Positions 20,969 through 26,868 of a DNA stretch of 26,868 nucleotides are shown here, one piece after another. Each line of letters starts with the position of its first letter. Position 1 is the first letter of the stretch. This DNA comes from a virus, in IMG/VR virus record IMGVR_UViG_3300045922_000788, positions 1 through 26,868 of that record; one strand, 5' to 3'. The notes under the pieces were generated by a model that had not been told where the DNA came from, did no database searches, and was given only the letters and a program-made list of their open reading frames with translations. The position numbers and the translations under genes were made by a program.

Positions 20969-21886
20969 TCAGCCCGCGAACTGCGGGTTGCCGAGGTGGG
21001 CCGGGCTTTCCAGCCAGCACAGCAGCGCGTAGGCGCGGCTGCCATCGGGGTTGCTGCTCGGCGCGTAGGTTCCGCGCACGTCGGGGGTGGTGGCCGTCGA
21101 GAGGGTCGTCTTCGCCAAACCCGCGAGGATGACGCCGGCGGCGGGCACAGACAGATTTTCGATCTCGCGGACGATGTTGGCGTTGCCCGGCAAATAGACG
21201 GGCAGGCCCAGCACCTTGCTGGTGCCCACCGTCAGGCCCGTCACGTCGGCGCTCACCGTCACCCGGGTGATGCGCTTGAACGCCTTCACCCCGGTAAAGA
21301 CCACGCCCGACACGGACTGCTCGCGCATGGCTACGTCGTACTCGTCAAAGCCGTCCACCGTCAGCACTGCGGTGTTGGTCCACGCCGCGACCACGTTGCG
21401 CGGCACGTCGAGGATCATCTGACCGTTGGCCAGCAGGGAGCCGTTCAGCAGCGCGCCGGTCGGCGTGGCCGCAAGCACGGTTTGGGACGCGCAGATGCCA
21501 GCCGGCGCCGAGGCGACCGGGTTCCCCAGCTCCATCAGGTAGAGCCCGGGGCCAACGCCCTTGTACGTGATCGCCTTCACGCGCGTCGGCGCCACCACGT
21601 CCTGCCCGAAGGTCAACTGCCCGCCGTCCAGCATCACGAACAGCTTGGTGCCAGCGGGGATGATGGAGGCGCCGCGGTACGAGATGGTGACGTTCGTCGC
21701 GTTCAGCGCCACGCCGATGCCGGTGGGCGCGAGGTAGAGCCCGCCGCCGGTGCTCATCATCGCGTGATTGACGCCGCGCACGAAGTTGGTGCGCGAGGTG
21801 CCCTGCGGGTAGTTGACGGTGAAAGTGTCCCCGTTCGCCAGGTCCGCCGAAAGGACCACCTCAACGGTGTTCTGCTTGGTCGCCAT
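20969..21886 (-). CDS. Second head/decoration-like protein
   Basis: ATG 21886 with GAGGAGC upstream, 13 bases after the capsid stop. The 305-residue product is beta-rich and free of catalytic motifs. It starts VEVVLSADLANGDTFTVNYP, then has repeated hydrophobic strands (GIGVALNATNVTISYRG, AGTKLFVMLDGGQLTFG, GVVFTGVKAFKRITRVTVSA) and ends LAHLGNPQFAG-like, with short Gly turns. Directly following the major capsid gene, it is probably a capsid-surface (decoration) or head fibre protein. No named family is claimed. Confidence 0.68.
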   Translation of the reverse strand: MATKQNTVEVVLSADLANGDTFTVNYPQGTSRTNFVRGVNHAMMSTGGGLYLAPTGIGVALNATNVTISYRGASIIPAGTKLFVMLDGGQLTFGQDVVAPTRVKAITYKGVGPGLYLMELGNPVASAPAGICASQTVLAATPTGALLNGSLLANGQMILDVPRNVVAAWTNTAVLTVDGFDEYDVAMREQSVSGVVFTGVKAFKRITRVTVSADVTGLTVGTSKVLGLPVYLPGNANIVREIENLSVPAAGVILAGLAKTTLSTATTPDVRGTYAPSSNPDGSRAYALLCWLESPAHLGNPQFAG

Positions 21887-21899
21887 AGTCGTCTGCTCC

Positions 21900-22958
21900 T
21901 CAGCTCGCGTCGTAGACGCCGTGGCAGTTGAGCTTCCGCGCCGTCATCGCGCCGGTCCACGTGACCGCGCGGTACAGCACGTACTTCTCGGCGGGGCGGG
22001 CAGGGGCGTGCTGCTTCATGTCCTCGCCGTCCATGACCATCAGGCCGATGTGCCGGAGGTCAAGGAAGTAGGCGCGGTTCGTCAGCCCCTCGTCGTCCAG
22101 GGTCGGGTCGTACTGCACCCGGCCGACGCCGCGCATACGGATGTCCGCCATGCCGATGTCGGTCTTCCCCTCGTTGGCGAAGCCCTCCTGGGTGTAGATG
22201 CCCTTCTCGTGGATCTCGGCTTCCAGCTTCTCGATAAAGCCGGAGCCGGCGCCGATGAAGTTGGGCCGCCCACCGTAGCGGCGAAGCTGGCGCACTTCGG
22301 AACGCAGCGTCTTCGTGAGGGTCTGGTTGGTGGCGGACGACGCGATCACGCCGCCGCTCGCGGCGGTGCGCGCGCGGTTGCGCCACCACGGATTCACCGA
22401 AGCATCAATGCCGCCGACGATGCCGGTGGTCGGGTTGTCGCGCACGATGGCGCGCAGGCCCGGGAACACCTTGGCCGACTGCGACCCGTCGCGGTAGCAG
22501 ATCAGATTCATGGACCGGGCAGAGCCCTCGATCATGTCGTCGAGCTTGTCCTTCAGCCCGTCCGTGATCTGCATCACGCTGGCTTCGCTCTTCGTCGATG
22601 TGCGCTCGCCGGTCAGCGAGTCCACGACGGTGATGCCCATGGCCTTCAGTTCGGTGAAGGTCATGCTGATGCCGGCATGGAGCTCAAACCAGCGCCAGGC
22701 GAACTGCTTGATGTTCGTCGGGTTCCGGTACTCCACCGTGTCGTCGTACTGATAGCCCATGAACTGCGTGGTGTAGTCGCCCTTCACATTGCCGCGGATC
22801 ATCTCCTTCCCGCCCGGGAAGGTCTTCTGCGCGGAGCGGAGGGCCTGAAGCAGCGGCCGGTCCTGAAGGGTCTGCGCGAAGGCGTCGCCTTTCATGTAGT
22901 AGTCGAGCACGGCATTGGTGAGGTTGTTCAGCTCCCCCACCGTGTAGAAGTCGGGCAT
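21900..22958 (-). CDS. Major capsid protein
   Basis: ATG 22958 with AAGGAGGG a few bases upstream, 29 bases after the scaffold stop. The 352-residue product starts MPDFYTVGELNNLTNAVLDY and carries helical and loop segments expected of an HK97-like fold, e.g. QTLQDRPLLQALRSAQKTFP and GGKEMIRGNVKGDYTTQFMG (E-loop-like, ~45-70). The middle helix QITDGLKDKLDDMIEGSARS (about 131-150) and the P-domain-like region ending RKLNCHGVYDAS follow. Position after scaffold and portal makes this the shell protein. It should be the most abundant protein of the virion. The fold assignment is by context and pattern. Confidence 0.85.
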   Translation of the reverse strand: MPDFYTVGELNNLTNAVLDYYMKGDAFAQTLQDRPLLQALRSAQKTFPGGKEMIRGNVKGDYTTQFMGYQYDDTVEYRNPTNIKQFAWRWFELHAGISMTFTELKAMGITVVDSLTGERTSTKSEASVMQITDGLKDKLDDMIEGSARSMNLICYRDGSQSAKVFPGLRAIVRDNPTTGIVGGIDASVNPWWRNRARTAASGGVIASSATNQTLTKTLRSEVRQLRRYGGRPNFIGAGSGFIEKLEAEIHEKGIYTQEGFANEGKTDIGMADIRMRGVGRVQYDPTLDDEGLTNRAYFLDLRHIGLMVMDGEDMKQHAPARPAEKYVLYRAVTWTGAMTARKLNCHGVYDAS

Positions 22959-22987
22959 GGAGCCCTCCTTGCGTCAGGTCGTTGCGG

Positions 22988-23959
22988 TCATGCCCGCAGT
23001 GCCATCCGCGCAGCCTCGTAGATGTTCTTCGGCTGAACGGACGCTGCGGGCGCGGAAGCCGCCGACGCAGGGGAAGGCCGGGTCGCAGCCGGCTGTGGCG
23101 CGAAGCCCCGTAGCATCGCGTTGGTGTCCGCGTATGCCTGCTTCACAATGCCAACCGCCTCCGCCCCGTCGCGGACGGGACGGCCGAGAGACAGCACCGC
23201 AAGCCTCGCCTTCTCCTGCACGAACGGCAGTTTGCGGGCAAAGTCCGGATCGGTCTGGCGGATGGTGGATTCCCAGGCCGCCACGTCGCTCAGCATCGCG
23301 TGCTGGGCGGTCGCTTGGGTCGTGGCGCGCAGGCTCTGCTCCGCATGGACGCGGCCGGCACGCTCCTGGGACAGCTCCCGGGCGCGCTCCTCGGTGATGT
23401 ACCCGGCCTCAACGTCCTGTTGCAGGTCGTCGGGCAGGTCCACCCCGACGTACCGCCGCAACTCGGTCACACGCTCTTCCAGCTTCGCGAGCGCCGCACG
23501 GGGATCGCGCTTTATCAGCGCCATCACCTCCTGGCCCTCGCGGAACTCCTCGATCGTGAGCCCGGCCTGCTGAAGGTACGTCTCGACGGCCGCACCACGT
23601 TCCGCCTGCGGCGCCAGCGCGCGCACGCGCTGCCGCATCTGGTTTACGGCGGTGCGGACGCTCTTCGGAAGCGCCTTGAACTCCGCATCGGGGATGTGCG
23701 GGAGCCCGTCCTGACCTTCGGCCTGGCTGGCGCCTTCATCCACCCCGTCGTTCCGATCCGGCGGATCACCCGCCGTGGCGGCATCCGCCGCCGTCACCTC
23801 CGGCTTCGTGCTGCCCAGCGCCTTCAGCGCGGCATCCAGCAGCGAACTCGGTTCGGCCTGCGCTTCGGTGGACGCCGGACGCGCGGCCTCCGGGGAAGCG
23901 GCTTCTGCCGCTTCCGTCCCGGGGATCGCGTCCATCGTTTCGTCCTGCTCCGGTGCCAT
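22988..23959 (-). CDS. Scaffolding protein
   Basis: ATG 23959, downstream of the portal and directly upstream of the capsid gene. The 323-residue product is acidic and low-complexity for its first ~95 residues (many Ala, Glu, Asp, Pro). A charged helical core follows (PDAEFKALPKSVRTAVNQMR, AVETYLQQAGLTIEEFREGQ, KLEERVTELRRYVGVDLPDD). It finishes with an Ala/Pro/Ser linker and a basic C-terminal helix (NIYEAARMALRA). An acidic start, extended helical middle and short basic end is the standard scaffold plan, in which the basic helix binds the capsid protein. It would assemble inside the procapsid and leave on maturation. Confidence 0.82.
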   Translation of the reverse strand: MAPEQDETMDAIPGTEAAEAASPEAARPASTEAQAEPSSLLDAALKALGSTKPEVTAADAATAGDPPDRNDGVDEGASQAEGQDGLPHIPDAEFKALPKSVRTAVNQMRQRVRALAPQAERGAAVETYLQQAGLTIEEFREGQEVMALIKRDPRAALAKLEERVTELRRYVGVDLPDDLQQDVEAGYITEERARELSQERAGRVHAEQSLRATTQATAQHAMLSDVAAWESTIRQTDPDFARKLPFVQEKARLAVLSLGRPVRDGAEAVGIVKQAYADTNAMLRGFAPQPAATRPSPASAASAPAASVQPKNIYEAARMALRA

Positions 23960-23990
23960 CTGGCCCTTCGCCCTTCCGATTGCTGGTCAC

Positions 23991-24019
23991 ACCCTAAACT
24001 TGCAACCCGCGATATTCAA
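23991..24019 (-). promoter_or_regulatory. Weak candidate promoter before the scaffold gene
   Basis: In the 62-base gap after the portal gene, the minus strand reads TTGAAT (24019-24014), a 17-base spacer and TAGGGT (23996-23991). The gap is locally AT-richer than its neighbours. The -10 match is poor, so this is a suggestion of an internal late promoter feeding scaffold and capsid. Confidence 0.25.
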
Positions 24020-24021
24020 CA

Positions 24022-26139
24022 TCAACCGACACTATTCCCGCTTGGCCCGTAGGCCGGCTGGGGGCCGCCGGGCCGGACCTGGGCGGACGGGGCGTTCAGC
24101 GAGCCCTCTCCGCCCTGCTGCGCCGGATCGGTGGAGGCGTTGCCGGTGGACGGCCTGGACATGGCGTTCATGGCGACCACCGAGGGCGTCCCGGGCCGCA
24201 AAAACTCCGTCACGTCCAGCCGGTCGTCCAGCAGCTTCAGCCCATGCTTTGCCAGGGCGGCCGGGTCGATGCCGGGCAGTTGAAGGAGGTAGGGCATCGC
24301 CCGCTCGAAATTGGCGAGGTCGCGGTCCCGGTTCGGGCGCCCCGAAGATCCGGCCTCCACGGTCAGCTCCAACTCCGCCGCGATCTCCGCCCGCGAGAGG
24401 CTGGGCCAGACCGCGCCAGGGCCGACGATCTCCGTCACCTTCTCGGCCGACATCTCCGCGAGGCAAACCTGCCCGAAGTCCCGCGCCAGATCCGTCAGCA
24501 CCTCGTCGAGGTCGTCAATGTCGCTGGCGATAACGGAGAGACGGCTGGATTCCGCCACGCTCGTCTCCGTCGCCGTCGCGCCGCTCGTGCCGCCCAGATT
24601 CGCCTCCTGGCTCCCTGTCGAGTACAGGATGTCCGTGAGGAGGCTGCCCGTCTCGTAGGCGTTCGGGTCGATAGGCACCTTCTGGACGGGCTGAAGCAAT
24701 TCGGCCGCGTTCTGCCCCTCCTTCAGGTTGTTCAGCACGACAACATCGTGGGCGTCGTATTCCAGCAGATTCTTCTTGTCTTCCTTGTCAAAGGCTCCGA
24801 CCGACGAGACATAGAGCGGGCGGTTCGCGATGCGGTGCTGCCGCAGACTCTCGCGCACGCGGTTGTACTCTTCCTGCGGGGACCGCAGCATCTCCACGTC
24901 GGACGGCGGGAACACGCGCTTCTCGTGTTCCAGATCGTTGAATGTCAGCGCGTAGTAGGGGAAAAACCGTTCAAGGTTCACCTCCGGCGCGCGCGGCTCT
25001 TCAAGGTAGTCGGGCCACCCTTCCGAGACGGTGTACACGCGCCGCGTCGGGAAGTCGTAGAACTGCCAGAAGCGAACCGGCGCCTCGGCGTCCTCGACGC
25101 CCGGCTGCCCGAAGGTCAGCGTGCGCCACGCCTCGGTGGCCGCATTCGCGCCCAGCACCACCCCGTAGATTTCCTGCACCATGCGAGCCGGCAGCACGAA
25201 CTCCTCGGCCAGCCAGTTGGTCCCGACCCAGCCTCGCAGCGACCGCGTGGCGGGGTCGGGGATCAGCGCCGTGGCGCGCGGGAAGTCCAACAGCGGCCCC
25301 TCGCGCAGCACCACCTCCGGCTCCGACTGAAGCGCGATGAGGGCCTGCCGAAGTTCCTCCGACTCATGCTCGGCGGCGGCCCCGGCCTGATCCGACAGCA
25401 CGGCCCGCAGCCGCTCGATGGCCGCGAGCTGGCTGGTCAGGTCCGCGATGCGCGTGGCCTGGTCGGGACGCGGCGCCATCTGGCGCTGGAAGCCCAGCTT
25501 CACGTAGCCGACGCCGCAAACCAGCGAGCGGCGCACCCATTGCTTCATCTGGATCTTCACGTTGGGCACCGGCTCCGTGATGAAGCGGTCCCACAGCAAT
25601 TCCAGCGAGCGGCCGACGCGCTCGACGGTGCCGCGCTTGGCCATGCCCTCCTGATAGTCCGCCAGCAGGTCTACCGCCTGTTGCAGCGCGGCCGGCGGCA
25701 CCATCGGCATCGCCGTGGGCGGTCCGCCGTTGTGCCCCAGCATCGGCGGCTGCTGCGCCATCTGCACAAGGCCCATGGCCGCCTGAAGCGATTCCGGCCG
25801 TTCGTCCCACAGCCGAAAGTCGAGGCGCGGCTTCCGCTTGTAGACCGCCTTCGGATTCTTCGCGTAGAGCGCGGCCGTGCGCAGGCGGATGTGCCGGGCC
25901 ACGAGGTTCACGCGGAACCGTTCGTCGTCGTAGTCCGATTGGCCCACCCATTGCAGGCCGGCGGCGAAGTCCATGCACCAGCGCATCCGGTCGAAGTCGC
26001 GCTTCCAATGCTCCTTGCCCTTCTGGATGCAGGCGAGGATGCGCTTCACATGCGCGGCCCGGGACGGGTCCACATGCGGCGGCTCGCGGAGGAGGGCGAC
26101 GGGCGGGGCCTCCTCAGCGGAAATTAGCGTCTCGCCCAT
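24022..26139 (-). CDS. Portal protein (podovirus type)
   Basis: ATG 26139, one base after the terminase stop, with AGGAG eight bases upstream. The 705-residue product matches the long portal proteins of P22-like and related podoviruses. It has a helical N-terminal part (HVKRILACIQKGKEHWKRDF, residues ~30-49, then VGQSDYDDERFRVNLVARHI, LRTAALYAKNPKAVYKRKPR). The wing region contains VKIQMKQWVRRSLVCGVGYV and KLGFQRQMAP. The clip/stem area has FFPYYALTFNDLEHEKRVFP and REIRESLRQHRIANRP-like helices. A long, glutamine-rich coiled C-terminus forms the barrel. Twelve copies would form the vertex through which DNA enters and leaves. Terminase upstream and scaffold downstream confirm it. Confidence 0.88.
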   Translation of the reverse strand: MGETLISAEEAPPVALLREPPHVDPSRAAHVKRILACIQKGKEHWKRDFDRMRWCMDFAAGLQWVGQSDYDDERFRVNLVARHIRLRTAALYAKNPKAVYKRKPRLDFRLWDERPESLQAAMGLVQMAQQPPMLGHNGGPPTAMPMVPPAALQQAVDLLADYQEGMAKRGTVERVGRSLELLWDRFITEPVPNVKIQMKQWVRRSLVCGVGYVKLGFQRQMAPRPDQATRIADLTSQLAAIERLRAVLSDQAGAAAEHESEELRQALIALQSEPEVVLREGPLLDFPRATALIPDPATRSLRGWVGTNWLAEEFVLPARMVQEIYGVVLGANAATEAWRTLTFGQPGVEDAEAPVRFWQFYDFPTRRVYTVSEGWPDYLEEPRAPEVNLERFFPYYALTFNDLEHEKRVFPPSDVEMLRSPQEEYNRVRESLRQHRIANRPLYVSSVGAFDKEDKKNLLEYDAHDVVVLNNLKEGQNAAELLQPVQKVPIDPNAYETGSLLTDILYSTGSQEANLGGTSGATATETSVAESSRLSVIASDIDDLDEVLTDLARDFGQVCLAEMSAEKVTEIVGPGAVWPSLSRAEIAAELELTVEAGSSGRPNRDRDLANFERAMPYLLQLPGIDPAALAKHGLKLLDDRLDVTEFLRPGTPSVVAMNAMSRPSTGNASTDPAQQGGEGSLNAPSAQVRPGGPQPAYGPSGNSVG

Positions 26140-26140
26140 G

Positions 26141-26868
26141 TCAGAAACTCCTGATGCGCTTCGCCAGGTTCGCGACCCGGCGCTCGCGCTCGGCCGCGTG
26201 CTTCACCCACCCCAGAGTGCCCACCTTCGGCTGCGTGTCGTTGGCCGGCTGCCCGGGCACGCCCAAAGCCGCCGGGTTCGCGCCCCATGCGGCCCGCAAC
26301 CCGCGCCCGAGGTGCGAGAGAAAATCCACGAAGTCGTCGTGCTTGCCGTGCGGGAACTTCAGCAGTTCCGACCGGGCCTCCATGAACCACGGGGCGTAGG
26401 CGGGGAACCGCACCTTCTGCATCGCCATGCGCGCCTGGATGGCCTGCGCCTTCTTCAGCTTGTCCGCGCCGGCCTCGGAGCTCTCAACGACATTGCAGAA
26501 AACCCGGCGTTCCAGCATACGCTTCCGCAAGAACGGCCCGATGGCCTTGCTGATGTGGTCGGTGGCCGCCCGCCACCACAGCGGCTCCCAGCGCGCCATG
26601 AGATCAATCATGGCTTCCACCACCTTGTCGGTCTTCTCGCGCCGCCACCAGAGGTCCGGCAGGATCCAAATGTCGCCGGCCGCGTCCACGCCGGCCACGC
26701 CCATGCAGGTCGCGTCGTTGCGCTGCTTCTCCGTCACCGCATGGTCGGACGCGGCGTAGAAGCGCAGCTTGCTCCGCGGTGGAAGCTGGTCGGGCGTGTA
26801 GGTGACGATGTTCTCGGCCCGGAAGAAATCGCCGTCCTCGGGGCTGGGCCGTCCCTTGTACAGCGCTG
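26141..26868 (-). CDS. terL: Terminase large subunit, C-terminal nuclease part (truncated by window edge)
   Basis: The frame runs off the right end, so the ATPase domain is outside the window; about 241 residues are present. Going inward from the edge, ALYKGRPSPEDGDFFRAENI matches the linker between ATPase and nuclease. The RNase-H-like nuclease then follows with its acidic residues: FYAASDHAVTE (first Asp), GVAGVDAAGDIWILPDLWW (second region) and HDDFVDFLSHLGRGL (third region near the C-terminus). The nuclease cuts concatemeric phage DNA during packaging, and the missing ATPase drives it into the portal. The gene lies immediately upstream of the portal gene. The visible ATG-like start at 26737 is internal, a GTG in the middle of the nuclease domain. 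Confidence 0.92.
   Translation of the reverse strand, partial: ALYKGRPSPEDGDFFRAENIVTYTPDQLPPRSKLRFYAASDHAVTEKQRNDATCMGVAGVDAAGDIWILPDLWWRREKTDKVVEAMIDLMARWEPLWWRAATDHISKAIGPFLRKRMLERRVFCNVVESSEAGADKLKKAQAIQARMAMQKVRFPAYAPWFMEARSELLKFPHGKHDDFVDFLSHLGRGLRAAWGANPAALGVPGQPANDTQPKVGTLGWVKHAAERERRVANLAKRIRSF

Noticed and set aside
24244-26127. Rightward open frame of 627 codons
   Set aside because: Antisense shadow of the portal gene, His/Arg/Leu-rich with no domain.

Overview
The window is a large part of the genome of a temperate, short-tailed (podovirus-like) bacteriophage of a GC-rich alphaproteobacterium. The host assignment rests on two things. The attachment core matches the 3' half of an alphaproteobacterial-type tRNA-Thr(GGT), and the early operon encodes a GapR/DUF2312 protein, a family centred on alphaproteobacteria. 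Genes are packed tightly, often with GTGA, ATGA or TGATG start/stop overlaps. No stretch longer than 300 bases lacks a gene.

Layout from left to right: (1) 1-829, rightward: the end of a truncated gene (possibly a tail fibre or spike), an unknown 133-aa protein, and a coiled-coil plus membrane-segment protein that could belong to lysis. A GC-rich hairpin at 837-858 separates this from the next, converging unit. (2) 6365-863, leftward early operon: Cro-like regulator, SNF2/SMARCAL1-type helicase, AT-hook-bearing protein, several very small ORFs, a DUF2800 PD-(D/E)XK nuclease with four cysteines placed like an Fe-S cluster set, a DUF2815/Enc34-type single-strand-binding protein, a small acidic protein, a GapR homologue and a small DUF7303-like protein. 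This looks like a DNA replication/recombination module; no DNA polymerase lies in the window. (3) 6453-8672, rightward lysogeny module: small unknown protein, CI-like HTH repressor without a peptidase domain, excisionase-like HTH protein overlapping the integrase, tyrosine integrase, and a small lipoprotein. (4) 8673-8919: an intact-looking attP with a tRNA-Thr 3'-half core, flanking short repeats, and near-identical hairpins closing the two converging transcription units. (5) 26868-8920, leftward virion module in classic podovirus order: terminase large subunit (cut by the window edge), portal, scaffold, major capsid protein, second head protein, small protein, head-tail adaptor, tail nozzle, GNAT-like internal protein, two internal virion proteins, a further virion protein, and a 2138-residue ejection-type protein.

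Because phage genes lie on both sides of the tRNA fragment and no 5' half of the tRNA is present, this is best read as attP in a non-integrated (virion, circular or excised) phage genome rather than a prophage end. Replication genes fire leftward from the divergent cro region, the CI-like repressor and integrase cassette control lysogeny, and the long leftward late operon ends just before attP.
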